From NCBI GenBank assembly GCA_964606735.1, contig CAZSHI010000009.1:1-64000 (forward strand): a stretch of 64,000 nucleotides of DNA. Reading direction: 5' to 3'. The translations under genes and the position numbers were made by a program. The notes below the pieces were generated by a model, which made no database searches, was not told the origin of the DNA, and saw only the letters and a program-made list of their open reading frames with translations. Source of the stretch: UBA5109 sp964606735 (GTDB taxonomy: Bacteria; Pseudomonadota; Gammaproteobacteria; Pseudomonadales; Pseudohongiellaceae). Within the stretch, counting starts at the first letter, position 1, and every line of letters begins with the position of its first letter. This document shows positions 26,273 to 35,256 of the stretch, in pieces.

Positions 26273-27757
26273 ATGCAGTCAGACTCTTTCCCGCAACTTT
26301 ATGATGGCAACACGCGCACGGCACTGGTCGATGGTAATCAGGTAGTCAGCTATGGTGAACTCAATCAGCGTATCAATCGTTTCGCCACCGGTTTACTTGG
26401 CGATAAGGATGATCTGCAGGAGGAAAGAATTGCATTTTTTATTCCGGCCAGTCTGGATTACGTCACCGCCATGCATGGAATCTGGCGTGCCGGGGGTATT
26501 GCCGTACCCCTTAACGTTGCATCGGCGGTCAAGGAGCTGGATCATTATCTGAGCAATGCCCGTGTCACCCGCATGATTGCCAACGGCAAATACCGGGAGT
26601 CACTGCGTGATTTATGTGATGAGCTCAATATTGAGCTGCTCAGTGTCAATGAAGTGATGGCCGATGAGGCCGGGACACTGCCAGAGATTGCTCCCTCACG
26701 TCGTGCCATGATGCTGTTTACCAGCGGTACAACCAACAAGCCCAAAGGTGTTGTCAGCACTCACCTGACCATTCGGGCCCAGATCACAACCCTGATTGAG
26801 GCCTGGGCCTGGACTGAAAATGATGTCATCCCCCTCTTCCTGCCTTTGCATCACATTCACGGCATCATCAATATTCTCAGCTGTGGTCTGTGGGCCGGAG
26901 CCTGCGTTCATCTCTTCAGCAAGTTTGATATCCCGCGAATCACCGATCAGATCATCGCCGGCGCCTACAATGTGTTCATGGCGGTTCCGACCATTTATGT
27001 CAAGCTGATTCAGTACTTCGATACGATTGAACCGGCAAGGGTCCAGCAGATCTGTGAGGGCTTCAAGTCCATGCGCCTGAACATATCCGGTTCTGCCGCC
27101 TGCCCGGTCAAACTGTTCAATCAATGGCAGGAGCTGACCGGCCAGGTCCTGCTCGAACGCTATGGCATGACGGAAATCGGCATGGGCATTTCCAATCCTT
27201 ACGCTGGCGAACGTCGGGCAGGCTATGTTGGCCAGGCACTGCCGGGCGTCGAGGTGAAGCTCTTTGATGAAAATGACAAGCCGATCGATGAAGCGGGTCA
27301 GGCCGGAGAAATTCGCATCAAAGGCGACAATGTTTTTCTTGAATACTGGGACAATCCGACCGCAACCCAGGAAAGCTTCAGGGACGGCTGGTTCTGTACG
27401 GGTGACGTTGCCGTGCTGGAAGATGGCTATTACCGGATCATGGGCCGCTCTTCCATCGACATCATCAAATCGGGCGGGTATAAACTGTCTGCGCTTGAAA
27501 TAGAGGGCGTCCTGTTAACAAATGATGCCATCAGTGAAGTCGCCGTTATCGGCGTGGAAGATGAGACCTGGGGAGAAGCCGTTACCGCTTTTATCGTCAT
27601 TAAGGAGGGCTGCAGCCTGAGCTATGAAGACCTTAAAAGCTGGTGTGAGGGCAAGATGTCTTCCTACAAGATTCCGAAACAGCTAAAAATTGTGGATAGC
27701 CTGCCGCGCAACGCCATGGGCAAAGTCACCAAGCCGGATCTGAAAACCTTGCTTTAG
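26273..27757 (+). CDS. matB: Malonyl-CoA synthetase (malonate-CoA ligase)
   Basis: A 494-residue acyl-CoA synthetase of the ANL superfamily, activating malonate to malonyl-CoA with ATP. The AMP-binding loop is 'LFTSGTTNKPKGV' near residue 146, followed by 'ERYGMTEIGM' near 296. The 'GDVAVLEDGYYRIMGRSSIDIIKSGGYKLSALEIE' region near 380-415 is typical of MatB, and the C-terminal catalytic Lys is in 'RNAMGKV' near 484. ATG 26273 has ACAGGAGA upstream; the longer frame from 26174 lies within madM. No matA (malonyl-CoA decarboxylase) is in the window. Confidence 0.92.
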   Translation: MQSDSFPQLYDGNTRTALVDGNQVVSYGELNQRINRFATGLLGDKDDLQEERIAFFIPASLDYVTAMHGIWRAGGIAVPLNVASAVKELDHYLSNARVTRMIANGKYRESLRDLCDELNIELLSVNEVMADEAGTLPEIAPSRRAMMLFTSGTTNKPKGVVSTHLTIRAQITTLIEAWAWTENDVIPLFLPLHHIHGIINILSCGLWAGACVHLFSKFDIPRITDQIIAGAYNVFMAVPTIYVKLIQYFDTIEPARVQQICEGFKSMRLNISGSAACPVKLFNQWQELTGQVLLERYGMTEIGMGISNPYAGERRAGYVGQALPGVEVKLFDENDKPIDEAGQAGEIRIKGDNVFLEYWDNPTATQESFRDGWFCTGDVAVLEDGYYRIMGRSSIDIIKSGGYKLSALEIEGVLLTNDAISEVAVIGVEDETWGEAVTAFIVIKEGCSLSYEDLKSWCEGKMSSYKIPKQLKIVDSLPRNAMGKVTKPDLKTLL

Positions 27758-27905
27758 TCATGCATGAGCGAAACCTTGAGCACTTTCAGCTGTAGTTCTG
27801 CTTTGGATCATCCAGTCAGGTAAACTGAATAGACGGGATTTGAGGACTAGGGGTAATATCGCTTGAATAACAACATAACAATACCTGAGCCTACAGGGAG
27901 ACGAA

Positions 27906-28955
27906 ATGAAGAACATTAAAAATCTGTTGCCGGTCGCCACACTGGCCTTGGCGTTTTCAGCCAATGAGCTGGCTGCACAGTATGCAGGCATAGCTGGCTA
28001 TGTCGCTCCAGCCAGGCCCGGCATTCCAGCCGCGCTTGCACCGCCACAAAATTTTGCCAACTCCACCGAGCATTATGAATACCTGCTTGAATTGCACAAT
28101 GGTGGCGTAACCCATAGCCACGCCAGTGTTCCAAAATGGGATGGCCTCTGGGCCCGTGCAGGCAACAGTTACAACACGGGACGCGAGAGCACCATTTTTC
28201 GTAATGAAGACGGCACTATCGTTGAAGGCATGCTGACACCGGAATACGAAGCCGCCTTTCGCTATCGCCTGAGACAATCAGGCCTGGATAGCAGTGATAA
28301 CGGTGTTACCGTTGACAGGCTTACCCACTGTGAGCCTGCGGGTCATCCACGCTGGTCACTGGAACCCTATATCCGTGAAATGGTGAATGAGCCTCATCAA
28401 TCCTGGTTCATGAATGATCTCGGCAACGATACCCGCCGCATCTACATTAATCAGGAACACCAGAATCTCGAAGGCAACCATTTCCCACAGGGCGACAGTA
28501 TTGGTTTCTGGACGGAAGATGATCAGCTGATTGTGCATACCGTTGATGTTTGGCCGATGGACTTTTTCCGGGGGTCCCCACCCACCAGTAACCAGTTCGA
28601 ATCTGTTGAAATATTTTGGCGAGGTACGCTGGAAAATGGTGAAGACCGCTTGTTTCTGAGCGCTACTTTTTACGATACGCACATGTTGGCAAAACCGGTT
28701 TCACTGATGTATGTCTTTGAAAGGCGTGAAGACCTGGAAGAGTTTGGCTATCGTACCCGCTACTTTGAATGCAGCGGCAACCAGAATCAGTACATCACCT
28801 TTGATGAGAACGGAAATCCAACCACACAAACCCGCCTGCCTGGTGAAGAAGGCTTCAACGACCCCCGTGGCGTTGACCCTTTACGCACACCTGATCTACC
28901 CAGAGACCTGCCTGGGCAGGAAAAAAATCCAATCTTCAACGACAGTCTGTTTTAG
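27906..28955 (+). CDS. Secreted DUF6152-partner protein, long type (module A)
   Basis: A 349-residue protein with a signal peptide (residues 1-24, ELAAQ). It belongs with the partner proteins at 41153, 50707 and 52598. Shared features are a 'VPKWDGLW' N-terminal block (cf. VPDWSGDW, TPDLTGLW, KPDFSGIY), a conserved Cys-Pro segment ('HCEPAGHP'), 'RRIYIN' and the core 'GFWTEDDQLIVHTVD', which corresponds to GHWEGDTLVIES in the copy at 52598. A beta-rich fold is likely. It lies 23 bases upstream of its DUF6152 gene. I know of no characterised function for the family. Confidence 0.72.
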   Translation: MKNIKNLLPVATLALAFSANELAAQYAGIAGYVAPARPGIPAALAPPQNFANSTEHYEYLLELHNGGVTHSHASVPKWDGLWARAGNSYNTGRESTIFRNEDGTIVEGMLTPEYEAAFRYRLRQSGLDSSDNGVTVDRLTHCEPAGHPRWSLEPYIREMVNEPHQSWFMNDLGNDTRRIYINQEHQNLEGNHFPQGDSIGFWTEDDQLIVHTVDVWPMDFFRGSPPTSNQFESVEIFWRGTLENGEDRLFLSATFYDTHMLAKPVSLMYVFERREDLEEFGYRTRYFECSGNQNQYITFDENGNPTTQTRLPGEEGFNDPRGVDPLRTPDLPRDLPGQEKNPIFNDSLF

Positions 28956-28978
28956 AAAATCATTCAAGGAGAGGAACC

Positions 28979-29437
28979 ATGAGAGCTCATCGATTATTGA
29001 CCCTGTTGGCTGTCCTGCTAAGCAGCAGTTTTGTCAGCAGTTCCTATGCGCATCACAGCTTTGCCATGTTCGATAAAACCCAGGAATTGTTCATGTCAGG
29101 CACCGTCACCCGTTGGGGTTTCAATGCCCCACACGTTTTTCTTTTTATGGAAACAGAAGACGGAACTGTCTGGACCTTTGAAGGACGCGCTCCCCAAAGC
29201 CTGCTGATGTCTCAGGAAAATCCCATGACGGGCTATACACTGGAACCCGGTCAGTCGGTGGAAGTTGTCATTTGTCCATTGGCTGACGGGCGCCCCGGTG
29301 GTGCTCTGGGCTATATCCATGCCAACGATACCTGGTATCGTCCCGGTCATGGTGGCTGCCCTGCTGACATACGCTGGGAAGATGAGTGGTCCACAGCTGG
29401 TTATAGCTCCAGAGCAGAGGCAGAGTCAGCCATGTAA
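28979..29437 (+). CDS. DUF6152 family protein (module A)
   Basis: A 152-residue secreted protein. The signal peptide ends 'SSYA' at residue 24 and the mature chain would start His-His-Ser. The family pattern is present: AHHS, then MFD, a Gly 14 residues later, 'APH' at the same spacing as in the other copies, and the 'CPLADGRPGGALG' segment. Compared with the other three it has a C-terminal extension with two extra Cys-containing stretches ('GGCPADIRW'). AAGGAGAGG precedes the ATG. The N-terminal His and the later Pro-His suggest a metal site (inference). Function is not established for this family. Confidence 0.83.
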   Translation: MRAHRLLTLLAVLLSSSFVSSSYAHHSFAMFDKTQELFMSGTVTRWGFNAPHVFLFMETEDGTVWTFEGRAPQSLLMSQENPMTGYTLEPGQSVEVVICPLADGRPGGALGYIHANDTWYRPGHGGCPADIRWEDEWSTAGYSSRAEAESAM

Positions 29438-29586
29438 GCGTTTTTTTTTGTGAGCAGGGATCTTGTGAGTTCCGTGGCAAACCAGCTCTGCTGGTTTAGG
29501 TGTCATTTATTGCAGATTTGTTAAACTTTACGCAACACGCTTATTGAACATTTACCGGATGAGATCAGCACAGGGGTATACCGCTT

Positions 29587-30171
29587 ATGCAGACCAGCAA
29601 GACACTATTTACCTTATTTCTCTGCCCATTATTACTTGTGTCTCTTTCCACTTCAGCCAGTGCAGACCCTATGTTTGCAAGTTTATCCAACAACCTGGAT
29701 GAAGAAAGGGGATACTGCTTTGACCTGAGTGGTTTCGATGCCTCCATAAACTGGGATCGAAGGGTGCAGGCACATACCTGCAAGCAGAACCGCTCCCATG
29801 GTGACCAGATCATTGAGTCCAACCGGATTTCAGCGGATGGTGGATCACTGTATATGCCGGTTTATGATATCTGCCTGGAGGCGAGAGATGCATTGCCCGG
29901 TTCAGACCTGCTCTTAAAACACTGTGACGGCAACCCCTTGCAGCAATGGCAACACAGTAACAATGGACAACTGCAACTGGTCAATAATCCGGAGGTCTGC
30001 ATTACCGTTGGCTCTGATTCATTTGAGGCGGCGACACCGGCTGGCTTTCAGCAATACTGGTACCGCCTGCTGTTTGTCGACTTCTGTGAGGCTGAACATG
30101 CAAATCGCCAGCAATGGCGGCTTGAAGCTCCCCGCTCCTATAATCCTGGGCCAGGTGCCAGAATGCCCTGA
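29587..30171 (+). CDS. Secreted ricin-type beta-trefoil lectin-like protein
   Basis: A 194-residue protein with a signal peptide (to about residue 27, SASADP). The middle 'CLEAR...LLLKHCDGNPLQQWQ' (about residues 97-121) and 'CITVGSD...' and 'ANRQQWRLE' segments show the Cys-Leu start and QxW end of ricin B-chain repeats, about two full repeats plus a partial one. Such folds bind galactose or other glycans outside the cell. Six Cys could form disulfides. No catalytic domain is attached. The gene is isolated between the DUF6152 module and the glucan genes. Confidence 0.75.
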   Translation: MQTSKTLFTLFLCPLLLVSLSTSASADPMFASLSNNLDEERGYCFDLSGFDASINWDRRVQAHTCKQNRSHGDQIIESNRISADGGSLYMPVYDICLEARDALPGSDLLLKHCDGNPLQQWQHSNNGQLQLVNNPEVCITVGSDSFEAATPAGFQQYWYRLLFVDFCEAEHANRQQWRLEAPRSYNPGPGARMP

Positions 30172-30330
30172 TTGAAGGCGTTTTCGCCAAGTTGCGCACA
30201 AGAATTTCATGCATTGCTCTGAACACAGAAATTGACTATTAGCCCCTTTGGGGCCATCACCAGCTAGCATTTTCTGCCGAAGTCTTTAGAATGTGCTTTT
30301 GCTCCATTTTATTCAAACGTCTCCTGATTG

Positions 30331-31944
30331 ATGCCAACTGCTAAAGCCTTTCGTATACTCAGACAGGTAGCCAGCCTCTTGCTGGCTTTATTTATCCTGA
30401 ATTTTGCTCTGACTTTTCACAATGTCTGGCCGACGCTGGCAATTACCACACGTTTCGAATTGTCGGTGGAAATTGCCGCCCTGGTATTGGTGCTGGCCAT
30501 TTTTACTTACTTTAAACGTCCGGCCAGCAACGGGGTTTTAATAACACTGGCTTTACTCCTCACTGTTATGACCCTTGCTCGATACATGGAAGTCACCGCC
30601 CCCGCTCTTTTTGGACGTGGCATTAACCTGTATTGGGATGCCCAGTATATCCCCCATGTGGCTCAGATGTTGGCAGAAGCTGCAAGTCCTCTGCAGCTCA
30701 CAGGCCTGCTTGTTGGTGCTCTGATCCTACTAATAATGATCTTTTTCGCGCTTTTATATGCACTGCGTTTTGTTTGCGCCCGTCTGAACAACAACACAGA
30801 GCGCCACTACCTGACCGGCATCATGGCTGTTCTGACCATTGCCTATTTTATGGGGCATGTTAACCAGCCAATTCATACCCTGAAGTATTTTTCTCTGCCA
30901 TTGACGAAAACCTACTGGAGCCAGGTGCAATTCATCAATTCAGTCATGGCAAATGAAGCGACTGATGTCTTGCCAGCTGGCGACCCTTTAGGAGATTTTA
31001 ACCTGGCCAGACTCGATCAAAATGATGTATTCATAGAGTTTATTGAATCCTACGGAGCAACGGCATTTGATAATTCGTCATTTGCCAATGACATCCGTCC
31101 TGCTCTTGATAACTTTGCTAGCATCAGCGAACAAACTGGCCGTCGTATAGTCTCTGCTTTTATTCAGTCACCGACCTTCGGCGGCAATTCATGGCTGTCT
31201 CATGCCAGCTTCATGACCGGACTGAATATCAACCATCTCGCCACCTACAATCTTCTGATGACCCAGAGCCGCCCTACCCTGACAGACAAATTTCGTGCAA
31301 GTGGTTATCGCTCGGTGGCATTGATGCCGGGCTTACGGGCAGATTGGCCTGAAGGCGCCTTTTACGGCTTTGATGATATTTATGGCGAACAGGAAATCGA
31401 CTATCAAGGCCCTGACTTCGGTTGGTGGAGAATTCCCGATCAATTCTCTTTGCACCGTTTACATCAACTTGAAGTTACTCCAGTATCAAGGCAGCCACTT
31501 TTCTTGTTTTTTACTGCCATTACACCGCATATGCCTTTTCGACCAACACCACCTTACCAGCCTGATTGGAATAAACTTGAAAGTGCACAGCCTTTCGAGC
31601 AGCAAGCTCTTTTACAGTCTTTATCTCTGCTGCCTGAATGGACCAATTTAGGTCCTTCGTATACAGGCACACTGAAGTATACTTTTGACTATATCAGTGG
31701 CTATTTGGCCAATACCCCTGAAGCAGATTTCACCTGGGTTATTCTCGGCGATCACCAACCAGCAGCCTCTGTCAGTGGTATCGAAGCTCGCTGGGATGTC
31801 CCCGTTCATATTGTTTCCAGAAACGATGAAATTATTGATTCACTGATTGCTCTTGGCTTCACGGAAGGTATCCAGCCGCAAGCACAACCCATCAGTAATA
31901 TGCATGAAATCCCTTCTCTTCTGCTTGGAGTATTTTCCCGTTAA
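30331..31944 (+). CDS. Membrane-bound alkaline-phosphatase-superfamily transferase (LtaS/OpgB-like)
   Basis: A 537-residue protein with about five N-terminal membrane helices (residues 10-190) and a periplasmic sulfatase-fold domain (about 225-530). Visible active-site features are 'VFIEFIESYGA', where the acidic residues bind metal, a Ser/Thr-rich 'GGNSWLSHASFMTG' that would hold the nucleophile, 'TPHMPF', and 'ILGDHQPA' near the C-terminus. The CxPxR formylglycine motif of true sulfatases is absent, so a phosphoglycerol or phosphoethanolamine transferase is more likely than a sulfatase. It is three bases upstream of the GH17-GT2 gene, so it probably decorates the glucan made by that enzyme (inference). 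Confidence 0.78.
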   Translation: MPTAKAFRILRQVASLLLALFILNFALTFHNVWPTLAITTRFELSVEIAALVLVLAIFTYFKRPASNGVLITLALLLTVMTLARYMEVTAPALFGRGINLYWDAQYIPHVAQMLAEAASPLQLTGLLVGALILLIMIFFALLYALRFVCARLNNNTERHYLTGIMAVLTIAYFMGHVNQPIHTLKYFSLPLTKTYWSQVQFINSVMANEATDVLPAGDPLGDFNLARLDQNDVFIEFIESYGATAFDNSSFANDIRPALDNFASISEQTGRRIVSAFIQSPTFGGNSWLSHASFMTGLNINHLATYNLLMTQSRPTLTDKFRASGYRSVALMPGLRADWPEGAFYGFDDIYGEQEIDYQGPDFGWWRIPDQFSLHRLHQLEVTPVSRQPLFLFFTAITPHMPFRPTPPYQPDWNKLESAQPFEQQALLQSLSLLPEWTNLGPSYTGTLKYTFDYISGYLANTPEADFTWVILGDHQPAASVSGIEARWDVPVHIVSRNDEIIDSLIALGFTEGIQPQAQPISNMHEIPSLLLGVFSR

Positions 31945-31947
31945 AAA

Positions 31948-34575
31948 ATGAAAAGCAGAAATCTATCTAGCTGTCTGGTCATAAGCCTGTGTGCCATTCT
32001 CACAGCCCTTTGCTGGTTTATCATCAACAAAAAACATGAGGCCCCAGCCTGGCCCGAGCAGGTTTCCGGCTTCGCTTACTCGCCCTATCAGAGCGGCCAG
32101 GATAACCTCTCAGGCCCTCAACCCAGCATTGAGCAAATCGATGCCGATCTTGCGCTCCTAGCAGGATTGACGGATGCGATCCGCACATACAGCACGGCGG
32201 GTATATTTGCTGAAATCCCCGCATTGGCGGCGCAGCATCGGCTCAATGTCATGCTCGGGGCCTGGCTTGATAATGAACCTTACAGTAATGCCCAGGAACT
32301 TGAGCGCGCAATTCAGCTCAGTGAATTGGACAACGTCACACATGTTCTGATCGGCAATGAAGTGCTACTGCGGCGAAACTTGTCTGTGGATGAACTGACT
32401 GATTTTCTGGATCAGGCAAGAACAGCAATCAACAAACCTGTCAGCACTGCAGAAACGTGGAGCACCTGGCTGCAGTACCCTCAGCTTGCAGAGCATGTTG
32501 ATTTTATCGCTGTCCATATTCTTCCATACTGGGAGGGTATTGCTGTGGATCAGGCACTTAATTTTACAATTCAGCGTTTGCAGTTACTCCAGCAAAATTA
32601 CCCGGAGCTGCCTATTGTGATTGCCGAGGTAGGCTGGCCAAGTGAAGGACGCACGCGTGAGGCAGCTGTCAGTTCGACACCCAACCAGTCGTTGTTTCTG
32701 CGGCATTTTCTGGCATATACCGAGCAGCATAGTGAACTTGAATATTTTCTCATGGAAGCTTTTGACCAACCTTGGAAACGGCGTGATGAAGGTGCAGTGG
32801 GAGCACATTGGGGTGTCTTTGACGTAGATAGGCAGAATAAGTTTGCTTTTGAGGGACCTGTGGAGGAAGCCCCGGCCTGGAAATCCTTTATGTCAATCTC
32901 GGTGCTTCTGGGCATGCTCATCCTTATTCCGTTTTTAAGAGTCAGTGGCACCTTGAACCATGCCGGCAAAACAGTGTTAAGCCTGATCACCCATGGACTG
33001 GTTGGCCTGATTATTTTCCTGCTTGCAGACTATGTCACTCTTTATATGAGCTTCTCCAGCATCCTGACCGGACTTGTTTTACTGGCAATGGTACTGGGTA
33101 TTTGTCTGCTAATCCTTGCAGAAGCCCATGAATGGGTAGAGGCTCACTGGTTCAGTCATCGCCGTCGCTACCTGGATATACAGGCCATGCAATCAGATGG
33201 TTTCAGCCCCATGGTTTCAATCCATGTGCCAGCCTATAACGAACCCCCTTCCATGTTGATTCAGACACTAAATGCCCTGGCAAAGCTCAACTATGATAAT
33301 TATGAAGTCATTGTTATCGACAACAACACGCAGGATGAAACTCGCTGGCAACCTGTGGCACAGCACTGCGAAATGCTGGGTAGCAGGTTCCGTTTTTTTC
33401 ACCAGAATCCATTAAGCGGCTACAAAGCTGGCGCCTTGAATTTTGCCCTTGAGCACAGCCATAAAGACGCAGAAATCATTGCTGTGATTGACAGTGATTA
33501 TGTGGTGACCCCAAGCTGGTTAAAGGACCTTGTTCCTGCGTTTGCTGAGAAAAATGTCGCCATCGTACAAGCCCCACAGGATTACCGGGACCAGCATCAA
33601 TCCGTTTTCAAAAATATGTGCAATGCTGAATATCAGGGCTTTTTCAAGATTGGCATGATCACCCGTAATGAACGAAATGCCATTATCCAGCATGGCACCA
33701 TGACCATGATCCGACGGCAGGTACTCAAAGAGATCGGTGGCTGGGCTGACTGGTGCATCACCGAAGACGCTGAATTGGGATTGCGTATCTTTCAGCACGG
33801 CTATGAGGCCCGATATACCCCGCAAAGTTATGGCCGCGGATTGACTCCGGATACATTCCTGGACTACAAAAAGCAGCGCCATCGCTGGGCCTATGGTGCC
33901 ATGCAGATACTTAAAAAGAATTGGCGGGCCTTACTGCTGGGCAAAAGATGCCAGTTGAGTACAGGGCAACGCTATCATTTCATTGCCGGCTGGCTGCCCT
34001 GGCTGGCACAAAGTGCCAATTTGTTTTTCAGTATGCTTTGTCTGCTCTGGAGCCTGAGCATGATCATTGCCCCAACTCAGTTTGAAGTACCGCACCTGGC
34101 ATTTTCCATCTTCCCGATTTTGTTTTTTGTCTTCAACATCACCAAACTAATGCATCTCTATAAGGCCCGACTCAGGGCAGGGCTCTCTGAAACACTGGCT
34201 GCTGGCATTGCAGGCTTATCTCTGTCTTACACAGTTGGTAAAGCCATGCTGGCCGGATTATTCATGGTAGACCAGCCCTTTGTACGAACGCCCAAACTGG
34301 CTCGTCCTCATGTGCTTTCAATTGCGATTGTTTCTGCATCCGAAGAGATAGCGATACTGCTGTGCTATGTTGTTGTGATTTCAATCCTATTGAGCGTGCC
34401 CTATGTCTATTCACCGGATTACATACTATGGATTACTCTGTTAGTGGTACAGAGTATCCCTTTTGCTGCAGCCTTGGTGAGCTCCCTGATAGCTGCCTGG
34501 CCCACCAGCAAACCCTTGCATCAGAACCAATTGAGTACCAATAAGCTTGAGATAGAAATAAATAAAAACCTGTAA
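31948..34575 (+). CDS. GH17-GT2 fusion: beta-glucan synthase, NdvB-like
   Basis: An 875-residue membrane enzyme. A signal anchor (10-27) is followed by a periplasmic GH17 domain (about 38-300) with 'LIGNEVLL' (acid/base Glu) and 'VIAEVGWPSEG' (nucleophile Glu). Two or three helices (about 310-390) lead to a cytosolic GT2 domain (about 415-660). Its motifs are 'VSIHVPAYNEPP', 'IDSDYVV' (DxD), 'TEDAELGLRI' and 'KKQRHRWAYG' (QxxRW); several C-terminal helices follow. This matches Pseudomonas NdvB-type enzymes that make and transglycosylate beta-1,3-glucans. With the upstream transferase it could make a substituted periplasmic or exported glucan. Its stop is nine bases from the convergent GcvR-like gene. 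Confidence 0.9.
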   Translation: MKSRNLSSCLVISLCAILTALCWFIINKKHEAPAWPEQVSGFAYSPYQSGQDNLSGPQPSIEQIDADLALLAGLTDAIRTYSTAGIFAEIPALAAQHRLNVMLGAWLDNEPYSNAQELERAIQLSELDNVTHVLIGNEVLLRRNLSVDELTDFLDQARTAINKPVSTAETWSTWLQYPQLAEHVDFIAVHILPYWEGIAVDQALNFTIQRLQLLQQNYPELPIVIAEVGWPSEGRTREAAVSSTPNQSLFLRHFLAYTEQHSELEYFLMEAFDQPWKRRDEGAVGAHWGVFDVDRQNKFAFEGPVEEAPAWKSFMSISVLLGMLILIPFLRVSGTLNHAGKTVLSLITHGLVGLIIFLLADYVTLYMSFSSILTGLVLLAMVLGICLLILAEAHEWVEAHWFSHRRRYLDIQAMQSDGFSPMVSIHVPAYNEPPSMLIQTLNALAKLNYDNYEVIVIDNNTQDETRWQPVAQHCEMLGSRFRFFHQNPLSGYKAGALNFALEHSHKDAEIIAVIDSDYVVTPSWLKDLVPAFAEKNVAIVQAPQDYRDQHQSVFKNMCNAEYQGFFKIGMITRNERNAIIQHGTMTMIRRQVLKEIGGWADWCITEDAELGLRIFQHGYEARYTPQSYGRGLTPDTFLDYKKQRHRWAYGAMQILKKNWRALLLGKRCQLSTGQRYHFIAGWLPWLAQSANLFFSMLCLLWSLSMIIAPTQFEVPHLAFSIFPILFFVFNITKLMHLYKARLRAGLSETLAAGIAGLSLSYTVGKAMLAGLFMVDQPFVRTPKLARPHVLSIAIVSASEEIAILLCYVVVISILLSVPYVYSPDYILWITLLVVQSIPFAAALVSSLIAAWPTSKPLHQNQLSTNKLEIEINKNL

Positions 34576-34584
34576 TGCCAGGTA

Positions 34585-35112
34585 TCAGTTTTGATCTTGC
34601 GTAAGGCTCATCTCGACAATCAGATCATCCGCCAGCTTTTCCAGTGCCCGCTGCACTTTTTCAAGCTTGACTGAGCTAGGAATCGCCAGTTGGATTCTGG
34701 CTTTAAACAGCATGTCGCCAGACATGGGAGCAGGCACACATTCACTGACCAGATGCTCCACATTCCCTCCCTGCTGTAAAATGACACGGGATATATCACG
34801 GATGATACCGGGGTGGTCATTAGCTACCAGTGTCAGTAAAGCAGTCTCAGAACTTGCCTTGACAGCTCCCTCCTCCACCTTTTCAATCACCAACTTGAGG
34901 CCATTACTTTCAAGTGCCTGTAGCGCAGCGGCTAGCTGATCAGCAGATTCTGTGGACACACTGATTTTCAAAATACCGGCAAATTTCCCAGCCAACTGGG
35001 CCATACTGCTTTCCAGCCAGTTACCCTGATGCCTAGCAATCGCTTCAGACAGGGACTCAACCAGTCCGGGTTTGTCATCGGCAATAACGGTCATTACAAG
35101 AAAAGTGCGCAT
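34585..35112 (-). CDS. ACT-domain regulator, GcvR-like
   Basis: A 175-residue cytosolic protein made of two ACT domains: 'FLVMTVIADDKPGLVESLSEAIARHQGNW' at the N-terminus and 'ALLTLVANDHPGIIRDISRVILQQGGNVEHL' at about residue 90. This two-ACT layout is that of GcvR, the repressor partner of GcvA in the glycine cleavage system. No gcv gene is in the window. The start at ATG 35112 has a CAGGGGGC upstream; the longer frame to 35166 is less likely. Confidence 0.82.
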   Translation of the reverse strand: MRTFLVMTVIADDKPGLVESLSEAIARHQGNWLESSMAQLAGKFAGILKISVSTESADQLAAALQALESNGLKLVIEKVEEGAVKASSETALLTLVANDHPGIIRDISRVILQQGGNVEHLVSECVPAPMSGDMLFKARIQLAIPSSVKLEKVQRALEKLADDLIVEMSLTQDQN

Positions 35113-35217
35113 GCGCCCCCTGAGTAATTCACAACCTTGAACGTGTATTTTAAGGGAGGCTGACAAGATTTAACATGTTAAGGCGGTATCCACGAAATGA
35201 CTGGATTCAGCACAAAA

Positions 35218-35242
35218 AAAAGCCGGCTCATGGCCGGCTTTT
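35218..35242 (-). terminator. Rho-independent terminator
   Basis: Hairpin AAAAGCCGGC / GCCGGCTTTT is followed by a T run on the minus strand. It lies 15 bases after the ankyrin gene and ends the group of genes reaching back to 42346. Confidence 0.85.
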
Positions 35243-35256
35243 AATGCTCAAATATT

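Noticed and set aside
25060..26274. 404-codon open frame on the minus strand over madL-madM
   Set aside because: Its protein is rich in His, Gln, Asp, Thr and Cys with no hydrophobic core, a typical shadow of a strongly coding opposite strand; madLM are certain.
29440..29500. Terminator after DUF6152 module A
   Set aside because: There is a T run at 29441-29449 without a stem before it, and a 7-bp AAACCAG/CTGGTTT stem without a T run after it; too weak to call.
30331..31944. True sulfatase annotation
   Set aside because: The CxPxR/SxPxR formylglycine motif is missing and the N-terminus is multi-spanning, as in LtaS/OpgB-like transferases.
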